Positions 8,949-17,490 of a stretch of 64,000 nt of DNA are shown here, piece by piece (positions within the stretch are counted from its first letter, which is position 1; each line of letters opens with the position of its first letter). The DNA comes from Rhizobium sp. AAP43 (GTDB lineage: Bacteria > Pseudomonadota > Alphaproteobacteria > Rhizobiales > Rhizobiaceae). The notes under the pieces are model-generated. The model made no database searches. It was given only the letters and a program-made list of their open reading frames with translations, and had not been told where the DNA came from. A program made the position numbers and the translations under genes. The stretch spans positions 1-64,000 of the forward strand of contig NZ_LJHS01000060.1 in NCBI RefSeq assembly GCF_001296045.1. The letters run 5' to 3'.

Positions 8949-9770
8949 CTATTTCACGGAGCCGAGCATGCCCTGCACGAACTGGCGTTGCATGGCGAAG
9001 AAGACGAGAAGTGTGGGAAGGGTGGCGAGGATGGTGCCGATCATCACGGTGCCGTATTCAGGCGCGTAGGCAGAGGCGAGCGAGGAGACGACGAGCGTGA
9101 TCGTCTTCATGTCGTTCGACTGCAGCACGATCAGCGGCCAGAGGTAGTTGTTCCAATTGAGCATGAAGACGATGACGAAGGCCGCCGCATAGGTGGAGCG
9201 CATCACCGGCACATAGATAAAGAAAAAGATCTGCCACTCCTTCAGCCCGTCGACTTTGGCGGCGTCGCGAAGCTCGGTCGGAAACGCCTTAGAGGCCTGC
9301 CGGAAGTAGAAGATGATGAAGGCCGAGGCGAGCATCGGCAGCATGATCGCGACATGGGTGTTGATCAGGCCTGCCTTGCCCATCATCATGAAGAGCGGGA
9401 TCATCAGGGCCGCAAAAGGCACCATCAGGGTCAGAAGGATGACGGTGTAGACGCGGTCCCGCAGTTTCGAGCGGAACATCTCGAACCCGTAGCCAGCAAG
9501 CGAGGACACAAGCAGCGTAAGCGCTGTGCCGACGAGCGCGATCTTCAGCGAATTCCAGAACACCAGCGGCACATCCACCTGCGCGAAGAAGGAGGCGACG
9601 TTGTCGAAGAGCGCGGTGCCGAAGGTGACCTTGCCGCGGACGATCTCGCTCGTGGTGTTGGTCGCCCCGATCACCATCCAGATGAAGGGGAAGACAGATA
9701 GAAATGCGGCGAGTGACAGGACGGCGTATTGCACGATGTCGGGCAGGCGGCGACGAAGCGTGGTCATCAT
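8949..9770 (-). CDS. lacG: Sugar ABC transporter permease LacG (MalG type)
   Basis: This 273-residue inner-membrane permease has six predicted helices and the EAA-type ATPase-contact loop RDAAKVDGLKEWQIFFFIYVP near residue 170. The N-terminal helix (YAVLSLAAFLSVFPFIWMVIGA) and a long periplasmic stretch after it fit MalG/LacG proteins. The start overlaps the lacF stop by four bases, which points to coupled translation. It pairs with LacF to form the channel, energised by LacK and fed by LacE. Confidence 0.92.
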   Translation of the reverse strand: MMTTLRRRLPDIVQYAVLSLAAFLSVFPFIWMVIGATNTTSEIVRGKVTFGTALFDNVASFFAQVDVPLVFWNSLKIALVGTALTLLVSSLAGYGFEMFRSKLRDRVYTVILLTLMVPFAALMIPLFMMMGKAGLINTHVAIMLPMLASAFIIFYFRQASKAFPTELRDAAKVDGLKEWQIFFFIYVPVMRSTYAAAFVIVFMLNWNNYLWPLIVLQSNDMKTITLVVSSLASAYAPEYGTVMIGTILATLPTLLVFFAMQRQFVQGMLGSVK

Positions 9771-10669
9771 GTCCGTTCCCTCGCGGCATAGAATTGCAGG
9801 AAGGAGAGAACCGCCACCATCAGCACAATCACATAGGAGACGGTTGCCGCATAACCAAAGCTCGGCATGTAGCGGAAGGTCAGGTTGTAGATATAAAGCG
9901 ACAGCGTCAGCGTTGCGTCCGCCGGCCCGCCCTTGCCTTCGGTCAGGTTGTAGACCTCGTCGAAGAGTTGCAGGGTGCCGATCGTCGAAGTGATCGTGGT
10001 GAACAGGATCACCGGTTTCAGCATCGGAATGGTCAGGAAGGCGAAGCGCCCCCAGGACGGCACGCCGTCGATTTTCGCCGCCTCATAGATCGAGCGGTCA
10101 ATATTCTGGAGTGCTGCCAGATAGAAGATCATGTTGTAGCCGGTCCAGCGCCAGGTGATGGCGATGATGATCAGGACCTTGGCCCAGAAGGGGTCTGTCA
10201 GCCAGCCGATCGGTTCCCCGATGATGCCGACCGCCAAAAGTACGTTGTTCACGACACCGTCGAGCGAAAACATGCTCTTGAACAGGATGGAATAGGCCAC
10301 CAGCGAGGAAACGCAGGGCAGGAAGATCATCGTGCGGAACAGGCCGGAATAGCGCAGCTTCGGATTGTTCAGCATGGCGGCCAGGATCAGCGCCATGGTG
10401 ATCATGATTGGCACCTGTACGATGAAGAAGATCACCGTATTCTGGAGCGCCGTCCAGAAAACAGGGTCGTTCCACAGGCGCGTGAGATTGCCCGAGCCGG
10501 AAAACTTGAGCATCATCCCGCGCCCGGAATAGAAGGATAAGACCAGCGAGCGGATGATCGGGTAAAGCATGAAGGTCGCGATCAAGGTGACGGCGGGCGC
10601 GACAAATAGCCAGCCGTTCACGTCGTAGTAGCGGCTCAGGCTCGATCTGGATCTGGTTGTTGTGGTCAT
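9767..10669 (-). CDS. lacF: Sugar ABC transporter permease LacF (MalF type)
   Basis: This 300-residue inner-membrane permease has a hydrophobic first helix (LFVAPAVTLIATFMLYPII) and the EAA loop YEAAKIDGVPSWGRFAFLTIP near residue 195, followed by a conserved MLKPVILF helix. It is the first permease of the lactose importer. It sits 129 bases downstream of lacE, the only large gap in the operon, and that gap holds a strong hairpin (10755-10790). Confidence 0.92.
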   Translation of the reverse strand: MTTTTRSRSSLSRYYDVNGWLFVAPAVTLIATFMLYPIIRSLVLSFYSGRGMMLKFSGSGNLTRLWNDPVFWTALQNTVIFFIVQVPIMITMALILAAMLNNPKLRYSGLFRTMIFLPCVSSLVAYSILFKSMFSLDGVVNNVLLAVGIIGEPIGWLTDPFWAKVLIIIAITWRWTGYNMIFYLAALQNIDRSIYEAAKIDGVPSWGRFAFLTIPMLKPVILFTTITSTIGTLQLFDEVYNLTEGKGGPADATLTLSLYIYNLTFRYMPSFGYAATVSYVIVLMVAVLSFLQFYAARERT

Positions 10670-10754
10670 GCGCGTCTGCAGCCCAATCCTGGTCTGGGAA
10701 ATCTCTGTTCCAGCGGGAAGACGCGCGGCGGTTTCGCCGCACGCCTCCGGGAGG

Positions 10755-10790
10755 ACAGGGGCTCTTGGGCCTTTAAGCCCTGGCCCCTGT
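10755..10790 (-). other. Intercistronic hairpin between lacE and lacF
   Basis: The arms ACAGGGGC (10755-10762) and GCCCCTGT (10783-10790) pair perfectly, and an inner GGGC/GCCC pairing (10767-10770 with 10777-10780) extends the fold. No run of T follows in the minus-strand direction, so it is not a classic full terminator. It probably protects the lacE message from 3' decay or partly terminates transcription, giving more binding protein than permease, as established for the malE-malF gap. Confidence 0.65.
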
Positions 10791-10798
10791 GGATCGGG

Positions 10799-12067
10799 TT
10801 ACTGGATCTGACCGGCGGCCTGGTCCTCGATTGCCTTCAGCACGTCGTCGATCGGGGCGCCCTTGACCAGCGCCGGGAAGTTTGCAGTGACGGCAGTGTC
10901 GAGTTCGTTGGTGAAGATGCCGTAGTTGACCGGCGGCACCTGGACGAGCCAGTCGGCGAAATTCTGCCAGACCGTCTGCCCACCGAAGAAGTCGTCGGGC
11001 TTCTTGTAGGCCTCGCCCGTGCGGGCCGCGAGCAGCGAACCGACGGCGCCGCGTTCGGTCAGGATCTTCTGGTAGAAGTCGAGATCCTTGGCGTAGATAT
11101 CATTGAGGAAGTCGATGGCTTCGTCCTTTTCGGCGGAAGCCTCCAGCACATACCAGCTCGAACCGCCGAGGTTCGACGCAGCCGTCGCACCCTCGATGTT
11201 GAGCTTCGGAATGGCCGTCAGCGCCCACTTGCCGGCCTGATCGGCCTGGGATTTCACAGTGCCGGTGATCCACACCCCCATCAGGACGGAGGCAACATCG
11301 CCCGAGGTCAGTGCATTGATGCCGTCGTTCCAGCCGCTGGTCGGCTTGGCCACACCTTCGTTGACGATGCGGGCCTGGGTCTCAAGTGCTGCCTTCAATG
11401 CCGCGTTACCCGTGATATTCAGGCTGCCGTCTTCATTGAAGTACCACTGGCCACCGGACTGCATCATGATGCGGACAAGGCCGCCGTCATTGGCGTCGAG
11501 GGCCATCATTTCGTGCCCGGTCTTGGCCTTCACATCCTTGCCGATCTCGATGAAGCGATCCCAGGTCAGGTTCTCCATGTCGGAGGCCTTGTAGCCAGCC
11601 TGCTCAAGATAGTCCTTGCGATAATAGAGGCCGGTGACGCCGGAATCGAAGGGTACGCCGTAGGTCTCGCCCTCCAGCGTCATCACGTCGACCTTGTATT
11701 TGGCAAAGCCGGAATAATCGATCTTGCTAGTCAGGGCCGCAAACGAGCCCGGGAAGGACTGCAGATATTTCTGCGCGCCGTAGTCCTCGATCAGCACGAT
11801 ATCCGGCAGCGAATCTGTCATGCCGGACGCAAGGCCCGTCTGCAGCTTCTGCTCGACGTCGGTCTTGGCGAAGTCGACGATGTTGAAGGTGGTTTCCGGG
11901 TGTTTGGCTGTGTAGAGCGCCGCGGCATCCTTCATGATCGCGACGTTGAAATTGGGGTCCCAGCACCAGATGGTGACTTCGCCGGCGAAGGCGGCAGTGC
12001 TGGTCAAAAAGGCTGCACCGGCCAGCGCCGATGTCACCGAGCGCCTGAGCAGCTGAGTGTAATCCAT
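10799..12067 (-). CDS. lacE: Sugar ABC transporter substrate-binding protein LacE
   Basis: This 422-residue periplasmic binding protein belongs to the family-1 extracellular solute-binding proteins. It starts with a Sec signal peptide ending near AAFA-GEVTIW at about residue 28. The mature protein carries the family pattern, including GVTGLYYRKDYLEQAGY near residue 145 and GDVASVLMGVWITG near residue 255. The ribosome-binding site GGGAGGAG precedes the ATG by a few bases. It is the first gene of the lactose operon, transcribed away from the repressor gene lying upstream on the same strand, with the 21-bp operator-like palindrome in the gap. Confidence 0.92.
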   Translation of the reverse strand: MDYTQLLRRSVTSALAGAAFLTSTAAFAGEVTIWCWDPNFNVAIMKDAAALYTAKHPETTFNIVDFAKTDVEQKLQTGLASGMTDSLPDIVLIEDYGAQKYLQSFPGSFAALTSKIDYSGFAKYKVDVMTLEGETYGVPFDSGVTGLYYRKDYLEQAGYKASDMENLTWDRFIEIGKDVKAKTGHEMMALDANDGGLVRIMMQSGGQWYFNEDGSLNITGNAALKAALETQARIVNEGVAKPTSGWNDGINALTSGDVASVLMGVWITGTVKSQADQAGKWALTAIPKLNIEGATAASNLGGSSWYVLEASAEKDEAIDFLNDIYAKDLDFYQKILTERGAVGSLLAARTGEAYKKPDDFFGGQTVWQNFADWLVQVPPVNYGIFTNELDTAVTANFPALVKGAPIDDVLKAIEDQAAGQIQ

Positions 12068-12154
12068 AGTCTTCTCCTCCCTTGTGATGTCGTATGCGGC
12101 AGCCTCATCCCCTGCCTTGACGTCACTATTTCCGAAAACCGGGAGAGTGCCAAG

Positions 12155-12175
12155 AAAATTTTTACTAAATATTTT
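12155..12175. promoter_or_regulatory. Probable LacR operator upstream of lacE
   Basis: This is a 21-bp inverted repeat centred on the C of TTTACTAAA at 12165, in which nine of the ten base pairs around the centre match. It lies about 88 bases upstream of the lacE start. Ten bases of one arm (AAAATATTTA, read on the minus strand) recur exactly upstream of the repressor gene at 13354-13363. The odd length with a central base and the position between the repressor gene and its target fit a LacI-family operator. Binding is inferred. Confidence 0.65.
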
Positions 12176-12232
12176 GTGCGCTGCGGTAGGTGGCGGAATT
12201 TACACGCAAACGTGGCGTCCGTGACGCAAAGG

Positions 12233-13297
12233 TCAGTCCGGTTTGCGGGCGCTGCCCCGCCAGATCATCTCTGTGGCAAGCGTCACATGTTTTGAATAAT
12301 CGCGGCCATTGAGGCGCTCGACCATGAGGTCGACGGCGACTTCCCCGATCAGTTCGCCGGGAATGCGCATGGTCGACAGCGGCGGGGTCAGAAATTGTGC
12401 CACCGGAATGTCGTTGAAGGCGACAACCGCGATGTCTTCCGGAATGGAGAGCCCCGCCTCCCGGATCGCCCTGTAGGTGCCGATCGCCATGTTGTCGTTG
12501 GCGGCGAGGATCGCATCCGGCCGCTCCGAAAGGGCCAGCAGCGACTTGGCTTGCTGGTAGCCGGTTTCCAGGCGAAGGTTCTGCCCGAAGCGTTCGCTTT
12601 GTCCGAGCGCAAGCAGCTCGGCATTGTATCGACCACGCGCCTCGTGCCACTCGATAAAGGCCTTGCAGCGCTGTTCACCCTGCATCAGCGCGTCATTGTC
12701 CATCAGCTCGTAACCGCCGACAAAGCCAATGCGTCCATATCCGGCCTGCTCAAGCGCATCGAGAATGGTGACCGTAGCCTCGCCGAGATCAGCACGCACG
12801 CAATCGAATTGCGGCATGCGCGGATTGTAGTCAGCGATGACAAGGTGCGGGCAAACCCTCGCCATGGCATCAATCTCGGCCTTCGACCGGTGGCCAACCA
12901 CGATGGCGGCCGAAACGCCAGCCAGAAGCGCAAGGTCGACCGGCACCTCGGGATTGAAAACCCGGGTGATCTCCAGCTTGTATTCGCGACAACGCGCCTC
13001 GATGCCGAGTCGTACACCGACATAATAGGGGTCGACCAGCTCCTCGCCCGGGGCGAGGAAATGAATGAGGGCGACATTCGCGACCACATCCGCGTGGCTC
13101 GGCATGGAAATCGAAAGCGGCGGCTGCACCGCATTTCGGCGAGCCCGCGGTGTCGCATAGTTCAGTGCCTCCGCCGTCTCGATAATGGCTTGACGTTTTG
13201 CCTCCGAGACGGAGAGCGTCTGGTCGTAATTCAGCACGCGCGAGACCGTGCCGGATGAGACCCCGACGGCCTTGGCTATTTCCTTGATGGTGACCAT
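12233..13297 (-). CDS. lacR: LacI family transcriptional repressor of the lac operon
   Basis: This LacI/GalR-type repressor has about 354 residues. The N-terminal helix-turn-helix and hinge read TIKEIAKAVGVSSGTVSRVL, followed by SVSEAKRQAIIETAEALNY. The periplasmic-binding-protein-like effector domain contains DAILAANDNMAIGTYRA and AVVAFNDIPVAQFLTPPLS, both hallmarks of the family. The stretch DPYYVGVRLGIEARC resembles EbgR-type galactoside repressors, which fits the neighbouring beta-galactosidase operon. I chose the ATG at 13297 rather than 13306 because AGGGG lies about 10 bases before it. A copy of the operator half-site lies just upstream, so self-repression is likely. Confidence 0.88.
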   Translation of the reverse strand: MVTIKEIAKAVGVSSGTVSRVLNYDQTLSVSEAKRQAIIETAEALNYATPRARRNAVQPPLSISMPSHADVVANVALIHFLAPGEELVDPYYVGVRLGIEARCREYKLEITRVFNPEVPVDLALLAGVSAAIVVGHRSKAEIDAMARVCPHLVIADYNPRMPQFDCVRADLGEATVTILDALEQAGYGRIGFVGGYELMDNDALMQGEQRCKAFIEWHEARGRYNAELLALGQSERFGQNLRLETGYQQAKSLLALSERPDAILAANDNMAIGTYRAIREAGLSIPEDIAVVAFNDIPVAQFLTPPLSTMRIPGELIGEVAVDLMVERLNGRDYSKHVTLATEMIWRGSARKPD

Positions 13298-13353
13298 GCG
13301 GCCCATTCCCCTGTCGCGCGGTCCCGATCGAGGGATGCGCCAGTAAACCTTGG

Positions 13354-13369
13354 AAAATATTTACTAGAT
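13354..13369. promoter_or_regulatory. Operator half-site upstream of lacR
   Basis: AAAATATTTACTAGAT shares its first ten bases exactly with one arm of the palindrome at 12155-12175. The other arm is degenerate. It lies about 57 bases upstream of the repressor start and may mediate self-control or looping with the lacE operator. Confidence 0.45.
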
Positions 13370-13405
13370 GATCCTTTGTGGCGGCACAACATGGCTGGTG
13401 CTGCT

Positions 13406-13418
13406 GAATTAGTAATTC
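13406..13418. promoter_or_regulatory. Perfect 13-bp palindrome in the lacR-kinase intergenic region
   Basis: GAATTAGTAATTC is a perfect palindrome around a central G. Its core TTAGTAA matches the core of the lacE operator palindrome (TTACTAA on the other strand). It lies between the divergent lacR and acid-sugar kinase genes and could be a third LacR site or an operator for the neighbouring GntR regulator. The assignment is uncertain. Confidence 0.4.
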
Positions 13419-13572
13419 CTGTGCCAGCGTCTGCGCCGCATCAAGAGAAGGTCAACTTCCAAATGAGAGGCTTGTCTGGTTGACTGGATATTTGTCATGC
13501 AGACGTGAGAGAGCGCTGGAAAAGAACGGGAAAATCCTTCATAAAGATAACAACATCGGGAGGACTTTGAGT

Positions 13573-14604
13573 TTGCTGGCCATCATTGCCGACGATTTGA
13601 CCGGCGCTCTGGATACGGGCGCCCCCTTTGCCGGGCGCGGATTGCGGACGGAGGTGGCTCTGAACGTGGCTGCGATTGCGGGTGCTGTTGCAGAGGAGCC
13701 TGAGGTGCTGACAATCAACCTCGGCTCGCGTGAACTCGACGCCGTCTCGGCCGGGGCGCTCGCCAGTCAAGCGATTGGCGCTTTGCCGGCGGGCACGCGC
13801 GTGTTCAAGAAGGTCGATTCCCGTCTGAAAGGACATGTTGCGGCGGAGCTGGATCCGATCCCGTACCGTGCGGCACTTGTTGCACCGGCTATTCCGGAGT
13901 TTGGTCGTGTCGTGCGCGCAGGACATGTCGCTGGTTTTGGCGTGGAGCAGCCGATCAATGTTGCCTCGAGGCTCGGTGATCATGCCGAACGATGCAGCAT
14001 CCCCGATATTGCGTCAGCCGATGAGATGCGACTTGCGCTGCAAATTGCAGATTCCGAAGGGGTTGATCTGCTGGTCGGAGCGAGGGGGCTTGCAGAAGCG
14101 CTCGCCGAGCAGATGAGCGAGCGCCATGATCCTGACTTGGCCGAACTGCCGAAAGGAAGGGCCGTGTTCGTGATCGGTTCGCGCGATCCAATCACCTTAG
14201 TGCAAATTGCATCACTGCGAGACGCTGAGCCAGATATTGATCATCGTGCGGCGCCCAATGGCGTTGTTCCGGATGAGCCTGCCGGGGATCGCCCGCTGGT
14301 TCTCATCCAGGCAACTGTTGGTGCTGAGGACGTTTCCTCGCTTCAAGTGTCCACCAATCTGGCATCGGGTGTACATCCGGTTCTAACGGCGTCAGCGACA
14401 ACCCTGCTTTTGTGCGGAGGAGCAACGGCGGAAGCCGTCCTGTCTGAAATGGGCATCACCCGGTTTCGTCTTCTCGGCGAATGCCTGCCGGGGCTCGGGC
14501 TGGCCTATGCCGGCGGGCAATGTATCATCGCCAAGTCTGGAGGATTCGGGACGCCGGATACGCTCGTCACGCTCGCTGCGAGACTGCAAGGGGACATGGG
14601 CTGA
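13573..14604 (+). CDS. Four-carbon acid sugar kinase family protein (DUF1537)
   Basis: The protein, about 343 residues, matches the DUF1537/OtnK-DtnK kinase family, which phosphorylates threonate or erythronate at C4. The N-terminus LAIIADDLTGALDTGAPFA is the family hallmark, with an acidic DDLTG motif. FKKVDSRLKGHVAAEL near residue 80 is the conserved acid-sugar site, and LLCGGATAEAVLSEMGI near residue 280 is the nucleotide-binding C-domain. I place the start at the TTG at 13573 because GGGAGG (13558-13563) lies nine bases upstream and the family motif begins there. It is shorter than the roughly 400-430 residues I remember for the family, mainly between the two domains. It is followed two bases later by a GntR regulator. 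With PdxA2 encoded nearby it could form the D-threonate route to dihydroxyacetone phosphate. Confidence 0.85.
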   Translation: MLAIIADDLTGALDTGAPFAGRGLRTEVALNVAAIAGAVAEEPEVLTINLGSRELDAVSAGALASQAIGALPAGTRVFKKVDSRLKGHVAAELDPIPYRAALVAPAIPEFGRVVRAGHVAGFGVEQPINVASRLGDHAERCSIPDIASADEMRLALQIADSEGVDLLVGARGLAEALAEQMSERHDPDLAELPKGRAVFVIGSRDPITLVQIASLRDAEPDIDHRAAPNGVVPDEPAGDRPLVLIQATVGAEDVSSLQVSTNLASGVHPVLTASATTLLLCGGATAEAVLSEMGITRFRLLGECLPGLGLAYAGGQCIIAKSGGFGTPDTLVTLAARLQGDMG

Positions 14605-14606
14605 AG

Positions 14607-15332
14607 ATGGGGCTGGAAAGCGGAACTGCACGAAGAAGCTTGGCTGATCTGGTGTTTGAGCGCATGCATCGGGCGATCAAGTCTGGAGCCTATCAGCCGG
14701 ACGAGCGTCTGCCGACGGAACATGATCTGGCGATTGAATTCGAAGTGTCGCGCCCGATCATTCGCGAGGCGTTGAAGCGATTGCGGGACCAGGGGTTGAT
14801 CTATTCCCGCCGGGGTGCCGGCAGCTTCGTGCGATCGGTCGGCATGAAGCAGCCTCTCGGCTTTGGTCAGCTCGAAAATGTGGCCGACCTTTTGAACTGC
14901 TACGAGTTTCGCCTGACCATGGAGCCTGCTGCGGCCGAGGCTGCGGCGTCGCGGCATAATCCCTCAACGATGGCGGCGATCCGCGATGCGCTGGAGCTGA
15001 TGCGCGATGCCACCAATCGCCAGGCGCATCGGGAGGATGCCGACTTTCAGTTTCATTTGGCAATCGCCCGGGCAGCGCAGAACAGTTACTTTTCCACGGC
15101 GATGGAAGCCTTGAAGGACCATATTGCTGTGGGCATGCGGTTTCATGGCGTTTCGGTGAAGCGCGACAGTGCAGGCCTGTCACGTGTCTTTGCAGAACAC
15201 GAGGCAATCGCTCAGGCGATTGCCGCAGGCGAGGGCGCGCGAGCGAAAGAATTGATGTTTGCCCACCTGACGGGCTCCCGAGCTCGCCTCTTCCAGGCAA
15301 GCGCATCACTGGCTGCCCTGCCAACGCAGTGA
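14607..15332 (+). CDS. GntR family regulator, FCD (FadR) subfamily
   Basis: This 241-residue regulator has an N-terminal winged helix (LADLVFERMHRAIKSGAYQP, then RLPTEHDLAIEFEVSRPIIREALKRL) and a helical FCD effector domain. The latter contains EFRLTMEPAAAEAAASRH, FQFHLAIARAAQNSYF and HEAIAQAIAAGEGARAKELMFAHL, with the aspartate and histidines that usually bind a metal and a carboxylate ligand. FCD regulators typically respond to organic or sugar acids, consistent with the acid-sugar kinase two bases upstream. The ATG at 14607 directly follows the kinase stop, so the two are probably translated from one message. It converges on the dehydrogenase gene with a terminator hairpin between them. 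Confidence 0.9.
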   Translation: MGLESGTARRSLADLVFERMHRAIKSGAYQPDERLPTEHDLAIEFEVSRPIIREALKRLRDQGLIYSRRGAGSFVRSVGMKQPLGFGQLENVADLLNCYEFRLTMEPAAAEAAASRHNPSTMAAIRDALELMRDATNRQAHREDADFQFHLAIARAAQNSYFSTAMEALKDHIAVGMRFHGVSVKRDSAGLSRVFAEHEAIAQAIAAGEGARAKELMFAHLTGSRARLFQASASLAALPTQ

Positions 15333-15358
15333 TCCCCAGCAAGGCGATGTCATTGAAA

Positions 15359-15376
15359 AGGGGCCTTCCGGCCCCT
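15359..15376. terminator. Bidirectional hairpin terminator between convergent genes
   Basis: AGGGGCC and GGCCCCT form a perfect 7-bp stem with a TTCC loop. On the minus strand the stem is followed by TTTTC, so it serves best as terminator for the dehydrogenase unit ending at 15412. It may also stop the regulator message coming from the left. Confidence 0.7.
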
Positions 15377-15411
15377 CTGCGATGCCGTCGGATTGTTGGA
15401 GGTCGCTTTCG

Positions 15412-16527
15412 TCAGAAAGCTGCCTTGTAGATCGCCAGAACGTCTTCGACCGTCATGTCTGCCGGGTTGTTGTCCATCAGCCGGCGATTTGCGTGCGCCT
15501 CCGCGGCATAAGCTTCTAGATCGCCCGCGTTTGCGCCGTGGCGAGACAGGGACATTTCAATATTCAGGTCGCTGCAGAATTTGCATGCACTGTCGACAAG
15601 TGCGGCTGGCGCCGTGTTTGCAATGCCCAGGGCCTCTGCAACTTCAGCTGTCTTCTGCGGTGCCACCGGCTGGTTGAAGCCCAGTACATGCGGAAAGACA
15701 ATTGCATTGGCAAGGCCATGCGGTAGGCCGAGACGCGTACCGAGCGGATAGGCGATCGCATGACCAGCAGCCGTATTGACTGGCCCGAGGCAGATGCCAC
15801 CATAGTATGAGGCGAGCATCATGCCTTCACGGGCTTCGGTGTCGCTGCCATCCTTTACTGCGCGGGCGAGGTATTGTCCGACCAAGCGAAAACCCATGCG
15901 GGCGAAGCCGTCGATCATCGGATGGGCGCGCTTGTTGGTGAAGGCTTCGACGCAGTGTGCCATGGCGTCGACGCCGGTCGCAGCCGTGACGGCCGGCGGT
16001 ACGGTGAAGGTGAGTTCCGGATCAAGGACCGCAATATCCGCAATCATGTGCGGACTCTCAACAGCAATCTTTGCGCCTTTGACGGGATCAGTAATCAGCG
16101 ACCGGATCCCCGCCTCCGAGCCTGTGCCAGCAGTGGTTGCCACCTGAACGAGGCGGGTGTTGCGGCCGGCGACCTTGTTCGGACCGGCGACATCGGCCAG
16201 GCCCTGCTCAGAATCCCAGAGCACTGCGACCAGCTTGGCGACGTCGAGCACTGAGCCGCCGCCAAGGCCAACCACGACGTCTGGCCTCACGCGCCGTGCA
16301 ACATCCAGGGCAGCCTCCAGCGTCGCGATATCCGGTTCACCGGGAATGGCGTCGAAGACCTCCACTTTGCCGGGAAGCTGCAGGCGCTCGATAAAACGGG
16401 CGGTAATCGGGGTGGCGATGACCAGAGCGGATTTGGTGGCGCCGACCAGGCCGCCGACCTGCCCGATCGTGCCGGCGCCCACAATTAAGCGGCGCGGCTG
16501 ATGCAGAGTGATGGTTGCTGTCGTCAT
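15412..16527 (-). CDS. Iron-containing alcohol dehydrogenase family protein
   Basis: This 371-residue member of the group III (iron-dependent) alcohol dehydrogenase or maleylacetate reductase family has the NAD-binding GLGGGSVLDVAKLVAVL near residue 92. The metal-site region DAMAHCVEAFTNKRAHPMID lies near residue 190 and GHAIAYPLGTRLGLPHGLANA near residue 255, with the conserved histidines. It is the last gene of a three-gene minus-strand unit behind the BNR/sialidase-like gene and pdxA2, five bases after the pdxA2 stop. It probably oxidises or reduces a hydroxy-acid or aldehyde intermediate of the same pathway. The substrate cannot be read from the sequence. Confidence 0.9.
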   Translation of the reverse strand: MTTATITLHQPRRLIVGAGTIGQVGGLVGATKSALVIATPITARFIERLQLPGKVEVFDAIPGEPDIATLEAALDVARRVRPDVVVGLGGGSVLDVAKLVAVLWDSEQGLADVAGPNKVAGRNTRLVQVATTAGTGSEAGIRSLITDPVKGAKIAVESPHMIADIAVLDPELTFTVPPAVTAATGVDAMAHCVEAFTNKRAHPMIDGFARMGFRLVGQYLARAVKDGSDTEAREGMMLASYYGGICLGPVNTAAGHAIAYPLGTRLGLPHGLANAIVFPHVLGFNQPVAPQKTAEVAEALGIANTAPAALVDSACKFCSDLNIEMSLSRHGANAGDLEAYAAEAHANRRLMDNNPADMTVEDVLAIYKAAF

Positions 16528-16532
16528 CGGGG

Positions 16533-17489
16533 TTATCCTTGATGTGCGCGGCCGGCCACGAGCTTGCGGGCATAGGCGATGGCGGAATTCATGTTGCCGT
16601 GATTGGCGATCCCCTTGCCGGCAATGTCGAAGGCTGTGCCGTGGTCGACCGAGGTGCGGTCAATCGGCAGTTCGACCGAGACATTGACTGCCGTGTCGAA
16701 GGCGACGAGCTTGATCGGGATATGCCCCTGATCGTGATACTGGGCGACGACGAGGTCGAAGGCGCCGGAATAGGCGCGGTGAAACACGGTGTCGGCCGAG
16801 ATCGGGCCGTAGGCATCGATGCCTTCGGCCCGTGCAGCGGCCACGGCCGGCGCGATCTGGTCGTCATCCTCGGTGCCGAAAAGGCCGTTTTCACCACAAT
16901 GCGGATTGATGCCGGCGATCGCAATGCGCGGCTTGTCGTAGCCGATGCGCATCAGGTGATCGTTGCCGGCTCGGATGGTTGCCAGCACGCGCTCCGTGGT
17001 TGCCCGGCGGATTGCTTCCTGCAGCGAGACATGGGTGGAGACGTGGATGACCTTCAGGCGCTCGGAGGCGAGTAGCATATAAGCTGCCTTCGATCCCGTG
17101 AGGCTGCGCAACATGCCGGTATGGCCGTCATAGTGGTGGCCGGCTGCATTCAGCGCTTCCTTGTTGATCGGTGCGGTCACGATGCAACCGATTGTACCGG
17201 CCTCGGCATCGCGCACGGCCTTTTCAATGAAGCGAAAGGCCGCATCACCGGCAACAGGGCTCAAGGTTCCCCAGGGCAGGGGTGCGCCTTCGACCGGAAT
17301 GTCGACGACAAAGGGCGTCAGCTCGATGGACAGGCCGAGAGCGTCGCGCGCCGCATTCAGCGTGGCAAGATTGCCATAGATGCGGGTTGCCGCTCGGTCC
17401 GTCTCCGACATTTCGGCGAGCGCCTTGACGGAGATTTCAGGTCCGACGCCGCAGGGGTCGCCCATGGTGATTCCGATAGTGCCGCTCAT
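16533..17489 (-). CDS. pdxA2: 4-hydroxythreonine-4-phosphate dehydrogenase family protein, PdxA2 type
   Basis: This 318-residue PdxA-family NAD-dependent dehydrogenase begins with IGITMGDPCGVGPEIS. It also shows APINKEALNAAGHHYDGHTG near 140, HVSLQEAIRRATTERVL, GINPHCGENGLFGTEDDDQI and YHDQGHIPIKL, with the three histidine regions that bind the divalent metal. PdxA normally serves vitamin B6 synthesis. The PdxA2 branch is established as the oxidising and decarboxylating partner of DUF1537 kinases, turning 4-phosphothreonate or 4-phosphoerythronate into dihydroxyacetone phosphate. The DUF1537 kinase gene about 2 kb away supports this role here. The ATG at 17489 follows the previous stop by one base. 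An in-frame extension upstream of it overlaps the previous gene and has no family similarity. Confidence 0.88.
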   Translation of the reverse strand: MSGTIGITMGDPCGVGPEISVKALAEMSETDRAATRIYGNLATLNAARDALGLSIELTPFVVDIPVEGAPLPWGTLSPVAGDAAFRFIEKAVRDAEAGTIGCIVTAPINKEALNAAGHHYDGHTGMLRSLTGSKAAYMLLASERLKVIHVSTHVSLQEAIRRATTERVLATIRAGNDHLMRIGYDKPRIAIAGINPHCGENGLFGTEDDDQIAPAVAAARAEGIDAYGPISADTVFHRAYSGAFDLVVAQYHDQGHIPIKLVAFDTAVNVSVELPIDRTSVDHGTAFDIAGKGIANHGNMNSAIAYARKLVAGRAHQG

Positions 17490-17490
17490 G

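Noticed and set aside
7482..9701. 739-codon open frame on the plus strand over lacZ and lacG
   Set aside because: It is fully antisense to two well-recognised genes, and its translation has no known domain; open antisense frames are common in G+C-rich coding DNA.
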